DNA of 64,000 nucleotides, taken from NCBI GenBank assembly GCA_014268975.2, contig CP077096.1, positions 2,006,501 through 2,070,500 of the forward strand, read 5' to 3'. This DNA comes from Pseudomonas wayambapalatensis. GTDB lineage: Bacteria > Pseudomonadota > Gammaproteobacteria > Pseudomonadales > Pseudomonadaceae. This document shows, one piece after another, positions 49,564 to 58,189 of the stretch (its first letter is position 1; every line of letters begins with the position of its first letter). A model generated the notes under the pieces. The model was not told where the DNA came from. It did no database searches and saw only the letters and a program-made list of their open reading frames with translations. The position numbers and the translations under genes are program-made.

Positions 49564-50880
49564 GTCGATCACGAAGCGCGTCCATCCCCCTTCACAGCGA
49601 GCCTGAATCCCCCCGCCATGGGCCAGTACGATGGATCGGGTGATCGCAAGTCCCAGCCCCGCATGCTCGCTGCTTCCTTCATGGCGCATCGGATCCTCCC
49701 GATAGAAGCGGTCGAACAGGCGCGGCAGCGCCTGCGCTGCTATCGCGGGGCCGGTATTGGCGATCTCTATGTGCAATCCCGGTGACAGCGTCACCTCGAT
49801 GGTCCCACCAGGCGGGGTGAAGCGCAGCGCGTTGTCCAGCAGGTTGGACAGGGCTCGGCGCAGCATGTGCCGGTCGCCCGCTGTTTGTGCTTCGCCGCGG
49901 CGCAGCAGGGTGATGCCGGCATCCTCGGCCAGTGGCGCGTAGTACTCCAGCAGTGCGTCGGTCTCGGTCGCCAGGTCCAGGGCCTGTCGGCTGGGCATCA
50001 GCAGACCGTGGTCGGCCTTGGCCAGGAACAGCATGTCGTTGACCATCTGCGCCATGTGCTGCAGTTCTTCGAGGTTGCCGTGAAGGGCTTCGCGGTATTC
50101 CTCCAGGCTGCGGGGGCGGGTGAGGGTGACCTGGGTGTGGGTCAGCAGATTTGACAGCGGCGTGCGCAGCTCATGGGCGATGTCGGCGGAAAACGCCGAG
50201 AGGCGCTGAAAGGCATCATCCAGGCGTTGCAGCATGGCGTTGACGGTCTGGCCGAGCTCGGCGAGTTCTTCAGGCAGTTGCGCCACTGGCAGGCGTGTGG
50301 TGAGCGAGCGCGCATTGACGCTGGCGGCCACCGCGCCCATCTGGCGCAACGGTCGCAAGCCTCGGCGTGCAGCCCAGGCGCCGAGGAGGGCTGTGGCCAG
50401 CGCGCAGAGCCCGACGGTCAGCCAGATCAGCTGCTGCATGCGTTGCAGAAAGTGCTGATGGTGGGTGATGTCGAGAAACAAGGTGATCTGAGCGTTTGGC
50501 AAGGCCTGGCACAGGCTGCGGTAGTCCATGCCGTCACTGTGCAGGGTGGCCAGGCCCGGCTGGCGGGGCTCTTGCGGCAAGCCTGCGCGGCTGTCGAACC
50601 ACAGCGTACCGTCGTTGCCGCGAATGCGCAGGGCCAGGTCCGACTGATGGCTGAGCTCGCCGCGCAGCGCCGGCAGGTGGTCGTCCAAGGCTGCGCGGGA
50701 GTCGACATCGGCCAGGTGCGCACGCAATTGCGAGAGGCGAGCGCTGAGCAACTGCTGGTCGAGCTCGACGAAGTGGCGCTCACTGGCATGGCTGAACAGC
50801 AACCCGGCGCTCAGCGAAACGGCGGCGGTGCAGGCGGCGAACAGCAGGGCCAGGCGCCCGCCGAGGGAGAGTCGGGGCAT
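49546..50880 (-). CDS. Heavy-metal-type sensor histidine kinase
   Basis: 444 aa. Membrane helix 1 about 9-29, a periplasmic sensor domain with several His (HQHF near the second helix), helix 2 about 151-170 and HAMP. The H-box has phospho-acceptor His236 (FSADIAHELRTPLSN). The ATPase domain has N-box LLDNALRFTPPG and GLGLAITRS. It resembles CusS/CopS/IrlS kinases. The start overlaps the regulator stop (TGATG). The neighbouring cupredoxin suggests copper or silver as the signal, which is inference. Confidence 0.85.
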   Translation of the reverse strand: MPRLSLGGRLALLFAACTAAVSLSAGLLFSHASERHFVELDQQLLSARLSQLRAHLADVDSRAALDDHLPALRGELSHQSDLALRIRGNDGTLWFDSRAGLPQEPRQPGLATLHSDGMDYRSLCQALPNAQITLFLDITHHQHFLQRMQQLIWLTVGLCALATALLGAWAARRGLRPLRQMGAVAASVNARSLTTRLPVAQLPEELAELGQTVNAMLQRLDDAFQRLSAFSADIAHELRTPLSNLLTHTQVTLTRPRSLEEYREALHGNLEELQHMAQMVNDMLFLAKADHGLLMPSRQALDLATETDALLEYYAPLAEDAGITLLRRGEAQTAGDRHMLRRALSNLLDNALRFTPPGGTIEVTLSPGLHIEIANTGPAIAAQALPRLFDRFYREDPMRHEGSSEHAGLGLAITRSIVLAHGGGIQARCEGGWTRFVIDLPQTG

Positions 50881-51560
50881 CAGTCGTGGCGCTCCTCGAG
50901 CACGTAGCCCATGCCGCGCACGGTATGGATCAGCTTGTTGGCGTGGTTGTCGTCGATCTTCAGGCGCAGGCGACGGATCGCGACCTCGATCACATTGGTG
51001 TCGCTGTCGAAATTCATGTCCCACACCTGCGAAGCGATCAGCGATTTGGGCAGCACCTCGCCCTGGCGCCGCAGCAGCAACTCGAGCAGGGCGAATTCCT
51101 TGGCGGTCAGGTCGATGCGGCTGCCGGCGCGCTCGGCGCGGCGACGGATCAGGTCCAGGCGCAGGTCGGCCAGGGCCAGGGTGGTGTCCTGGGAGGGGCT
51201 GGCACCGCGGCGCAGCAGGCTACGTACCCGGGCCAGCAGTTCGGAGAAGGCAAAGGGTTTGACCAGATAATCGTCGGCACCCAGCTCCAGGCCATGGACG
51301 CGGTCTTCGACAGCGTCACGCGCGGTAAGGAACAATACCGGCGTGTCCAGCCCGGCCTGGCGCACCGCCTGAAGGATCTGCCAGCCATCCCGGCCAGGCA
51401 GCATGACATCCAGGATCAGCAGGTCATGGTCGCCGGTGAGCGCGAGGAATTGACCCGTTTCGCCGTCGCCGGCCAGCTCCGTGGCAAAACCGGCTTCGCT
51501 CAGGCCCTGGCGCAGGTATTGGCCGGTCTTGGCCTGGTCTTCGACGATCAGCAGTTTCAT
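50880..51560 (-). CDS. OmpR-family response regulator, CopR/CusR type
   Basis: 226 aa from the ATG at 51560. Receiver domain [16 protein letters not shown] with phospho-acceptor Asp51 ([13 protein letters not shown]) and the switch Lys in VKPFAFSEL. The C-terminal winged helix has [20 protein letters not shown] and [11 protein letters not shown]. It is probably activated by the kinase encoded immediately downstream. A palindromic candidate site lies between this gene and the divergent cupredoxin gene. Confidence 0.88.
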   Translation of the reverse strand: MKLLIVEDQAKTGQYLRQGLSEAGFATELAGDGETGQFLALTGDHDLLILDVMLPGRDGWQILQAVRQAGLDTPVLFLTARDAVEDRVHGLELGADDYLVKPFAFSELLARVRSLLRRGASPSQDTTLALADLRLDLIRRRAERAGSRIDLTAKEFALLELLLRRQGEVLPKSLIASQVWDMNFDSDTNVIEVAIRRLRLKIDDNHANKLIHTVRGMGYVLEERHD

Positions 51561-51678
51561 GCACTGTCCATTGTCAAAAAGGTAAGCGCACAAGCACTCC
51601 AGTTTTCATAGAACAGCCCGGAGTGTCGTGCCGCAGCATTGGCTCAAATGATACGTGACGATCGGCAAGCGCGCCCAA

Positions 51679-51734
51679 GCTGACAAACTTGTAATCTGCC
51701 TGTCAGCTAGCCGCCAGTCCCCGGACCCTATAGT
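51679..51734 (+). promoter_or_regulatory. Cupredoxin promoter with candidate Cop/Cus box
   Basis: TGACAAACTTGTAATC (51681-51696) contains ACAA-AC-TTGT, a CusR/CopR-like palindrome. GCTGACA (51679-51685) and TGTCAGC (51701-51707) form a larger inverted repeat around it. TATAGT (51729-51734) is a good -10 without a recognisable -35, as expected for an activator-dependent promoter. Confidence 0.45.
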
Positions 51735-51767
51735 GGCTCCATCTCTAGCGCACAAACCGGAGTTGCC

Positions 51768-52262
51768 ATGAAACACCTGATCCTCGCCGCCACCCTCGCC
51801 GTGGTCAGCCTGCCGGTCTTCGCCGATGGCGCCAAGACCTTCGGCTTCGGCGAGCCGGCTCCGGCCTCCAAGGCCACCCGTACCGTCGATGTGGTGCTCA
51901 AGGATATCGCCTTCGAGCCCAAGAGCCTGCAGGTCAAAGCCGGCGAGACGGTGCGCTTCGTGGTGATCAACGAAGGCAAGCTGGCTCATGAGTTCAACCT
52001 GGGTGACAAGGCCATGCACGTCGAGCACCAGAAGGAGATGGCGGCCATGGCGGGCATGGACCATGGCAACATGGCCGGGATGGATCACAGCCAGATGGGC
52101 CATGGCGGCAACGGGCATGATCAGGGCAACACTGTGCTGGTCCAGCCCGGGCAGCGCGCCGAGCTGACCTGGACCTTCCGCAAGTCGGCACCCATCGAGT
52201 TCGCCTGCAATGTGCCGGGCCACTATCAGGCGGGCATGGTCGGTCAGTTGACCATCGAGTGA
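51768..52262 (+). CDS. Periplasmic cupredoxin (plastocyanin/azurin-like) with His/Met-rich loop
   Basis: 164 aa with a signal peptide [19 protein letters not shown]. The single cupredoxin domain has a type-1 copper set: His in KLAHEFNLG, then Cys, His and Met in [14 protein letters not shown] loop of about 30 residues between strands is rich in Met and His (repeated [19 protein letters not shown]), typical of copper-handling proteins. It probably binds and buffers periplasmic copper. It is divergent from the two-component genes. Confidence 0.88.
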   Translation: MKHLILAATLAVVSLPVFADGAKTFGFGEPAPASKATRTVDVVLKDIAFEPKSLQVKAGETVRFVVINEGKLAHEFNLGDKAMHVEHQKEMAAMAGMDHGNMAGMDHSQMGHGGNGHDQGNTVLVQPGQRAELTWTFRKSAPIEFACNVPGHYQAGMVGQLTIE

Positions 52263-52329
52263 CTTCATCCCCAAGGCGGGCTGCAAAACCGGTAGAATGG
52301 CGCCATTCCCGCGCTTTCAGGTCAGATAC

Positions 52330-53160
52330 ATGCATCCCGCCGCCGAACACTCCCCGCTGGGCAAGTCCAGCGAATACATCGCCACCTACACTCCGTCGCT
52401 GCTGTTTCCGATCCCACGCACGGCCAAATGGGCCGAGCTGGGCGTGACCGCGCAGACCCTGCCGTGGCAGGGCGTGGACTACTGGAACTGCTTCGAACTG
52501 TCGTGGTTGCTGCCCTCCGGCAAACCGGTGGTGGCCATCGGCGAGTTCGCCATCCCGGCCGACTCGCCGAACATCATCGAGTCCAAGTCGTTCAAGCTCT
52601 ACCTCAACTCGTTGAACCAGACGGTGTTCGCATCGATCGGCGAGCTGCAGGCATGCCTGGAGAAGGACCTGTCCGCTGCGGCAGGCAAGCCTGTGAGTGT
52701 TCAGGTTCGAACGCTGGGTGAAGTCGAGCAGCAGGGGGTGGTGGCCTTGCCGGGCCAGTGCATCGATGCGCTGGATGTGAGCATCAGCAACTACGAGCAA
52801 CCCCAGCCTGAGCTGCTGAGCTGCAACTCGGAGCGTATCGTCGAAGAAACGCTGCACAGCCACCTGCTCAAGTCCAACTGCCCAGTCACCGGCCAGCCTG
52901 ACTGGGGGAGTGTGGTGGTCGAGTACAAGGGCAGCGCGCTGGATCATGCCAGCCTGCTGACCTATCTGGTGAGCTTCCGCCAGCATGCCGACTTCCATGA
53001 GCAGTGCGTCGAGCGGATCTACCTGGACCTGTTGCGCCTGCTGAAGCCTGAGCATCTGACGGTGTATGCGCGTTATGTGCGCCGGGGTGGGTTGGACATC
53101 AACCCGTACCGCAGCAACGGGCCGATCAGTGCGCGCAACGGGCGGTTGGTGCGGCAGTAA
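52330..53160 (+). CDS. queF: NADPH-dependent 7-cyano-7-deazaguanine reductase QueF
   Basis: 276 aa, the long tandem (E. coli-like) form. Start at 52330 ([11 protein letters not shown]); an upstream in-frame ATG at 52297 is not supported. [11 protein letters not shown] is the NADPH-binding QueF motif. The catalytic Cys184 is in [13 protein letters not shown], with Asp191 the general acid. It reduces preQ0 to preQ1 in queuosine synthesis for tRNA. I see no preQ1 riboswitch upstream. Confidence 0.93.
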   Translation: MHPAAEHSPLGKSSEYIATYTPSLLFPIPRTAKWAELGVTAQTLPWQGVDYWNCFELSWLLPSGKPVVAIGEFAIPADSPNIIESKSFKLYLNSLNQTVFASIGELQACLEKDLSAAAGKPVSVQVRTLGEVEQQGVVALPGQCIDALDVSISNYEQPQPELLSCNSERIVEETLHSHLLKSNCPVTGQPDWGSVVVEYKGSALDHASLLTYLVSFRQHADFHEQCVERIYLDLLRLLKPEHLTVYARYVRRGGLDINPYRSNGPISARNGRLVRQ

Positions 53161-53242
53161 GGTCAATGCTTGGCGCCCCAAGCAGCGCGGGGCCGCTCCT
53201 GCAGAGCGTGCGCTGACTGCAGGGCGGCGCCGGGTGGTGAAA

Positions 53243-53506
53243 TCAGATCCCCATGCTGTGCAGCGAGTTGGCAATGCTGCGCAGCGTCGCCGTGAGGTCC
53301 GGGTGATCGGCTTCGAAGCGCTCGATGGCCAGGTTCACGCCATCGACCAGGTTGTTGTCTGGCGTGGCCTCCTCGAGCTTCAGTTGCGCTTCGATCTGTC
53401 GCGCTTCCTCATGCAGGCTGGCGAGTTCTTCTTCCGACAGCGGTACGTTTCGATCCAGTTGCTCGCGCAGGCTGTTGAGGCGCTCTTGCAATTCGCGGGC
53501 GGGCAT
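53243..53506 (-). CDS. DUF4404 family protein
   Basis: 87 aa from the ATG at 53506 (GGAG about 8 nt upstream); a longer start at 53539 is not needed. Acidic, helical, with coiled-coil-like heptads (LQERLNSLREQLDRN, EEELASLHEEARQIEAQL), and ending TLRSIANSLHSMGI. DUF4404 has no known function. Convergent with queF. Confidence 0.78.
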   Translation of the reverse strand: MPARELQERLNSLREQLDRNVPLSEEELASLHEEARQIEAQLKLEEATPDNNLVDGVNLAIERFEADHPDLTATLRSIANSLHSMGI

Positions 53507-53629
53507 TGGCTGTTCTCCATCAATGACTTGGCAAGCCATGGACCTCGGCGAAGCGGCAAAGGTTCTGGCCTGACTTCAAGCGTAATCCACTTGCCGGCGC
53601 TTTGCATGACCGGCATCAACGACGCTGTG

Positions 53630-54193
53630 TCAGGGTTTTTCACCCTTGCGCCGCCGCTGAGCGATGTCCGCGAGGCAGGTTTCCAGTGATTCCAGGTGGT
53701 CGATCACCGAATGCACGCCCAGGCCGAACAGCTCGAGGGTGGCTTTGCCGCGGGCCAACTCCTGCTCCTGTACGCTCATGGCTTGCCACAGATTCGATGC
53801 CTGGTCGCACGACGGGCTGCAGGCGGCGAGGCCGACCGTCCACAATCCGGCGTTCAGGCCCGACTGCAACAGGCGCGGCTCGCCACTGACCAGTACGCAG
53901 CCGTCGAGGCGATCACTGTTCAATGACATCAAGGCATGCCAGCAGGCATTCGGTGAAGGCCATGGCGAACCGTTGGCGACCTGGCCGGGCAGCCAGTCCG
54001 GGAGCACGCTGGCCAGACGCTCGCCTTGATGGTTGTGCAGATCGTCCAGCCAGATGCAGGGTACTTGCTGGCGCCGCAGCTGTTCTAGGGTGTCCAGGGC
54101 GCCAGGGGCGGGCAGGGGGCTGCCGTTCGCGGTCTGGACCAGGCAGCCGCGCAGGCCGAACAGCACAGCAGTGAGGGCAGGTGCTTCGTGCAT
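53630..54193 (-). CDS. HAD-like protein, degenerate nucleophile motif
   Basis: 187 aa from the ATG at 54193 (AGGGA upstream); GTG 54214 is possible. The outline is HAD-superfamily: a first strand AVLFGLRGCLV, a middle LDTLEQLRRQQVPCIWL, then GCVLVSGEPRLLQSGLNAGLWTVGL and a C-terminal helix VHSVIDHLESLETCLADI as in phosphonoacetaldehyde hydrolases. The expected DxDG(T/V) nucleophile reads GLRGCL, so normal HAD phosphatase or hydrolase chemistry looks impossible. Probably a non-catalytic or re-purposed relative. The protein is cytoplasmic. Confidence 0.65.
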   Translation of the reverse strand: MHEAPALTAVLFGLRGCLVQTANGSPLPAPGALDTLEQLRRQQVPCIWLDDLHNHQGERLASVLPDWLPGQVANGSPWPSPNACWHALMSLNSDRLDGCVLVSGEPRLLQSGLNAGLWTVGLAACSPSCDQASNLWQAMSVQEQELARGKATLELFGLGVHSVIDHLESLETCLADIAQRRRKGEKP

Positions 54194-54267
54194 GGCAACA
54201 TCCCTGAAATACACCGCAGGCTAAACGCCCTTCATGACGGTCGGATGACAGTTGGAAGATGAAACTC

Positions 54268-54289
54268 TTGTTCACAAAATGTTGAACAA
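54268..54289. promoter_or_regulatory. Inverted repeat upstream of mlaA
   Basis: TTGTTCA (54268-54274) and TGAACAA (54283-54289), spacer 8, between the divergent HAD-like and mlaA genes. Downstream, TATACT (54325-54330) is a good -10 with no clear -35. The repeat could be an operator; its partner is unknown. Confidence 0.35.
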
Positions 54290-54392
54290 AGGTGTGTAAT
54301 GCTGGCTGCCTGCCAGATTGCCTTTATACTGGCGCACTATCCAGCACCGCCTTCAGGCGGCTGCCACCGTGAAATCCGATGGAGAAACATCT

Positions 54393-55100
54393 ATGCAGAG
54401 GATCGGTGCCGGTGTGATCGAGCGAATCACCCAGGCCTGTGTCTGTGCCAGCCTGTTGCTGGCGCCTGTGGCCGCCACCCAGGCGGCGACCGAGGAAGAT
54501 CCTTGGGAAGTGGTCAATCGACCGATCTTCAGGTTCAACGACACCATTGATACCTACGCCCTCAAGCCGTTGGCCCAGGGCTATCAGGCCGTCACCCCGC
54601 AGTTCCTCGAGGACGGCATTCACAATGTCTTCCTGAACCTGGGCGACGTCGGCAACCTGGTCAACAATGTCCTGCAGCTCAAGCCTCGCGCCGCAGGCAT
54701 CGACACGGCGCGGCTGATCGTCAACACCACATTCGGCCTGGGTGGCTTCATCGACGTCGGCACCCGCATGGGACTGCAGCGCAACGACGAAGATTTCGGC
54801 CAGACCCTTGGCTACTGGGGCGTGCCCAGCGGGCCATACGTGGTCATTCCGCTGCTTGGGCCAAGCACGGTGCGTGACGGCCTGTCCAAGTACCCGGACT
54901 CCTTCACCGAACCCTACCGCTATATCGATCATGTACCGACCCGCAACTCGATCTTCGCCCTGAACGTGATCGATACCCGCGCCAGCCTGCTGTCGGCAGA
55001 GAAGCTGATGCAGGGCGACAAGTACATTTTCATCCGCAACGCCTACCTGCAGAACCGCGAGTTCAAGGTCAAGGACGGCGAAGTCGAAGACGACTTCTGA
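54393..55100 (+). CDS. mlaA: MlaA (VacJ) family outer-membrane lipid asymmetry protein
   Basis: 235 aa from the ATG at 54393 (GGAG upstream). The mature part has the MlaA signature: EDPWEVVNRPIFRFND, FLNLGDVGNLVNNVLQLK, FGQTLGYWGVPSGPYVVIP, and LLGPSTVRDG. In E. coli MlaA forms a channel with OmpC/F and removes misplaced phospholipids from the outer leaflet. The signal segment ends LLLAPVAATQA and shows no lipobox Cys at the junction, unlike E. coli MlaA. It is monocistronic with its own terminator. Confidence 0.9.
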   Translation: MQRIGAGVIERITQACVCASLLLAPVAATQAATEEDPWEVVNRPIFRFNDTIDTYALKPLAQGYQAVTPQFLEDGIHNVFLNLGDVGNLVNNVLQLKPRAAGIDTARLIVNTTFGLGGFIDVGTRMGLQRNDEDFGQTLGYWGVPSGPYVVIPLLGPSTVRDGLSKYPDSFTEPYRYIDHVPTRNSIFALNVIDTRASLLSAEKLMQGDKYIFIRNAYLQNREFKVKDGEVEDDF

Positions 55101-55112
55101 GTCAGGCGAACA

Positions 55113-55148
55113 GAAGAAGGCGACCGCAAGGGTCGCCTTCTTCGTTTT
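55113..55148 (+). terminator. mlaA terminator
   Basis: A perfect 13-bp stem (GAAGAAGGCGACC 55113-55125 / complement 55131-55143), 5-nt loop, then GTTTT. Confidence 0.88.
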
Positions 55149-55267
55149 GGCGCAATGTGAGAATGGGGCATTGGGGCACTGAATCCTTTTCACGCCTGGT
55201 GCGTTCAGCTTCTCTCCGATTGGCGGCACAATGGCGGTCGTTCTCATTCTCAAGGGTGGCTGGCCCC

Positions 55268-55740
55268 ATGGCGGCATTCAAGCGCTCCGATCTGGCGGAC
55301 CTGAACGTGTTCTTCACCATTGCTCGCCGCGGCAGTTTCGTCGATGCCGCCAACGAACTCGGGCTGACCGCCTCGGCGTTGAGCCACACGATGAAGAAGC
55401 TCGAAGATCGCCTCGAAGTCCGCCTGCTCAATCGTACCAACCTTCGGTGGCACTGACGGCCGCCGGCAGCGATCTCATGCAGTCCCTGGCCCAAGGCTTC
55501 GAGGCCATCGGCCACGGCCTCAATACCCTCGAAGACTAACGCAAGGCGCCAGTCGGCCGCCTGCGTCTGAACATTCCCCATGACGCCGGGCGCCTGCTGA
55601 TCCTGCCGGTGCTTGATCAGTTTTTGTCGCGCTTTCCCCAGGTGCACCTCGACCTGGTGATGGACGACCGCATGCTCGACATCGTTGCCGAAGGCTTCGA
55701 TGCTGGTATCCGCTTCGGTGCAACCGTGCCCAGGACATGA
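55268..55740 (+). pseudogene. LysR-family regulator remnant
   Basis: ATG 55268 opens a normal LysR N-terminus (DLNVFFTIARRGSFVDAAN, LTASALSHTMKKLE). A frameshift at about 55440 (the sequence after NRT leaves frame; SVALTAAGSDL continues in another frame), an in-frame TAA at 55537-55539 within the linker, and a TGA at 55738-55740 after GFDAGIRFG break it. The effector-binding domain stops after about 70 residues. The missing remainder and its join to the next remnant imply an internal deletion. Confidence 0.88.
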
Positions 55741-56166
55741 TCGCAGGGGTTGCTCGGCACGCTCGACGATCTGGGCGTGGGTTGCATCGCCTTCTCGCCG
55801 TTGGCCCAGGGCATGCTCACCGACAAGTATCTGCAGGGCGTGCCGAGTGAATCGCGCGCCACCCGTGGCGGCTCGCTGCCCTCGCGCATGCTCGGCGATG
55901 ACAACCTGGCGCGCATCCGCAGCCTCAATGACATTGCCCAGGCCCGCGGCCAGACCCTGGCGCAGATGGCGATTGCCTGGGTGCTGCGTGACTCGCGGGT
56001 GTCCTCGACGCTGATCGGCGCTCGCACACTGGCGCAACTCGACGACTCCCTCGATGCGGTGGGCAATCTGCAGTTCACCGCCGACGAACTGGCCGCCATC
56101 GACCGTCATGCCACCGATGGTGGTGTCGACCCGTGGAGTGTGTCGTCGAACATCGGTCGTCGCTGA
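55741..56166 (+). pseudogene. Aldo/keto reductase remnant, C-terminal third only
   Basis: From about 55750 the frame reads GVGCIAFSPLAQGMLTDKYL, then GQTLAQMAIAWVLRD, STLIGARTLAQLDDSL and a normal end (HATDGGVDPW), the C-terminal third of an AKR of the YghZ/voltage-gated-channel-beta-like group. The N-terminal two thirds, including the catalytic Tyr, Lys and His, are missing. It is in frame with the LysR remnant after its last stop, as expected if one deletion removed the LysR 3' end and the AKR 5' end. No start or ribosome site is visible. Confidence 0.85.
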
Positions 56167-56187
56167 ACCCTGATCCTTTCAAGACTT

Positions 56188-56246
56188 GCCCTCGAGTGGC
56201 TCCAGGCATTTACATCCTGTAATTGTCTGGCCGCTCAAGGGCTTTT
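56188..56246 (+). terminator. Possible terminator after the AKR remnant
   Basis: Arms GCCCTCGAGTGGC (56188-56200) and GCCGCTCAAGGGC (56230-56242) pair with one wobble and one mismatch around a loop holding CAGG/CCTG, followed by TTTT. In the rest of the 332-nt gap to 56498 I see no gene or clear promoter. Confidence 0.4.
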
Positions 56247-56498
56247 CTATGCCCAACCGTACGCCAAACGGCCCCGCCAAATAACCGCTGGTGATTAGCA
56301 CAGCGAACTCGACCCTCGTATGCTTGAAACGCCCCGCGGATGGGAGTACCGTCTGCGCCTTACAGGGCACCACTGCGATTTGCTGGACAGGTTTTCTTGT
56401 CCTACACCTCAAAGAGAAGTGGTCACAGAGTATTCCAGTAGCCGTCCGTCGCCCTTGCCGATGCCCGCTACGCCAACCAATCGGCGCCGTTCGCCCAC

Positions 56499-57683
56499 AT
56501 GCAGAAAACCAGTGCAACGCTGCTGATCATCGATGACGACGACGTGGTTCGTGCAAGCCTCGCCGCCTATCTGGAAGACAGTGGCTTCAGCGTCCTCCAG
56601 GCCGGTAATGGCCAGCAGGGGCTCCAGGTCTTCGAAGAACACCAGCCCGACCTCGTGATCTGCGATCTGCGCATGCCGCAGATGGGCGGCCTCGAACTGA
56701 TCCGCCGGATCACCGAGCACGCTCCGCAGTTGCCCGTGATCGTGGTGTCCGGTGCCGGCGTCATGAGCGATGCGGTCGAGGCCTTGCGCCTGGGCGCGGC
56801 CGACTACCTGATCAAGCCGTTGGAAGACCTTGCCGTGCTCGAGCACTCGGTGCGCCGTGCGCTCGACCGTTCGCGCCTGGTGCTCGAAAACCAGCGCTAC
56901 CGCGACAAGCTCGAAGCTGCCAACCGGGAGCTGGAGGCCAGTCTGCACCTGTTGCAGGAAGACCAGACCGCCGGCCGCCAGGTGCAGATGAACATGCTGC
57001 CGGAAAAGCCGTGGACCGCGGGCGACCTGTCGTTCGACCACCAGATCATTCCCTCGCTCTACCTCTCCGGCGATTTCACCGATTATTTCCGCGTCGACGA
57101 GCGCCGCATCGCCTTCTACCTGGCCGACGTATCCGGCCATGGGGCGTCCTCGGCATTCGTCACCGTGCTGCTCAAGTTCATGACCACCCGCCTGCTGTTC
57201 GAATTCAAGCGCAACGGCAAGATGCGCGAGTTCAAGCCGTCGCAGGTGTTGGCGCACATCAATCGTGGCCTGATCAACTGCAAGCTGGGCAAGCATGTGA
57301 CCATGGTCGGCGGGGTGATCGACGAGGAGACCGGCCTGATGACCTACAGCGTCGGCGGCCATCTGCCGCTGCCGGTGCTCTACACCCCGGGCCAGGCCCG
57401 CTACCTGGAAGGCCGTGGCCTGCCGGTGGGGCTGTTCGATGAAGCCACCTACCAGGACCATGTGCTCGAGCTGCCGCCGCGCTTCAGCCTCACGCTCATG
57501 TCCGACGGCATTCTGGACCTTTTGCCCGGGGATACACTCAAAGATAAGGAAGCGGCCTTGCCGGAAATCGTCAAGACCGCGGGGGGCAGCCTGGACGGGC
57601 TGCGCCAACGATTCGGATTGGCTACGCTTGGGGAGATGCCGGATGATATCGCCCTATTGGTGTTGAGCAGGAACCTTCAATGA
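56499..57683 (+). CDS. rssB: Response regulator with PP2C-type phosphatase domain, RssB-like
   Basis: 394 aa. Receiver domain 5-125 with phospho-acceptor Asp56 (VICDLRMPQMGG) and DYLIKPLEDL. A helical linker (LENQRYRDKLEAANRELEAS) follows, then a SpoIIE/PP2C-like domain: LSGDFTDYF, YLADVSGHGASSAFV, LMSDGILDL, MPDDIALLVL. Acidic metal ligands are present (D in GDFTD, DVSGHG, SDG, PDD). In Pseudomonas RssB is an adaptor or partner-switch protein in RpoS control with the STAS protein RssC, encoded next. The start codon overlaps ATGA with rssC at the 3' end. The ATG here has no obvious ribosome site. Confidence 0.85.
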   Translation: MQKTSATLLIIDDDDVVRASLAAYLEDSGFSVLQAGNGQQGLQVFEEHQPDLVICDLRMPQMGGLELIRRITEHAPQLPVIVVSGAGVMSDAVEALRLGAADYLIKPLEDLAVLEHSVRRALDRSRLVLENQRYRDKLEAANRELEASLHLLQEDQTAGRQVQMNMLPEKPWTAGDLSFDHQIIPSLYLSGDFTDYFRVDERRIAFYLADVSGHGASSAFVTVLLKFMTTRLLFEFKRNGKMREFKPSQVLAHINRGLINCKLGKHVTMVGGVIDEETGLMTYSVGGHLPLPVLYTPGQARYLEGRGLPVGLFDEATYQDHVLELPPRFSLTLMSDGILDLLPGDTLKDKEAALPEIVKTAGGSLDGLRQRFGLATLGEMPDDIALLVLSRNLQ

Positions 57684-58162
57684 GTACCGGTAGAATCCAG
57701 TTCGCCGAGCAGAGCGGTACCTTCGTACTGAAATTCGTCGGTGAAGTGCGCCTGACCCTGTGTTCGGCGCTGGATGCGACGATCGAGAAGATCTTCACCG
57801 CACTGAACTTCTCGGCCATCGTCATCGACCTGACCGAAACCGAGAGCATCGACAGCACCACCCTGGGCCTGCTGGCCAAGTTGTCGATTCTGTCGCGGCA
57901 GAAGGTCGGCCTGTTGCCGACCGTGGTCACCACCAATCCGGACATTTCCCGGTTGCTGCAGTCGATGGGGTTCGACCAGGTATTCAACATCGTCGACCGT
58001 CCGCTGCCATGCCCGGATTGCCTGAGCGACTTGCCATCGCAGGATCAGAACGAAGAAGTGGTGCGCTCCAAGGTGCTGGAAGCGCACAAGATCCTCATGG
58101 GGCTGAACGATTCCAACCGCGAAGCGTTTCGTGACCTGGTGAGTGCGCTGGAGCGTTCCTGA
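57680..58162 (+). CDS. rssC: STAS-domain anti-sigma factor antagonist, RssC-like
   Basis: 160 aa. STAS fold with the phosphorylatable segment IDLTETESIDSTTLGLLAK (Ser59/Thr60), as in SpoIIAA. A C-terminal extension of about 50 residues contains CPDCLSD and a charged helix. The ATG overlaps the rssB stop (ATGA), so the two are translationally coupled; RssB's phosphatase domain probably dephosphorylates it. The partner kinase is not in this window. Confidence 0.85.
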   Translation: MSTGRIQFAEQSGTFVLKFVGEVRLTLCSALDATIEKIFTALNFSAIVIDLTETESIDSTTLGLLAKLSILSRQKVGLLPTVVTTNPDISRLLQSMGFDQVFNIVDRPLPCPDCLSDLPSQDQNEEVVRSKVLEAHKILMGLNDSNREAFRDLVSALERS

Positions 58163-58189
58163 CTCGGCGCCAACGGCGCCCTGTATCCG

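Noticed and set aside
46000..49600. Possible duplication artefact from the repeated lolC/lolE starts
   Set aside because: The two genes differ through most codons and keep the standard lolC-D-E order. They are ancient paralogues, not an assembly duplication.
52262..52330. preQ1 riboswitch upstream of queF
   Set aside because: Only about 67 nt separate the genes, and I found no preQ1-type pseudoknot pattern. Most of the gap is a short leader.
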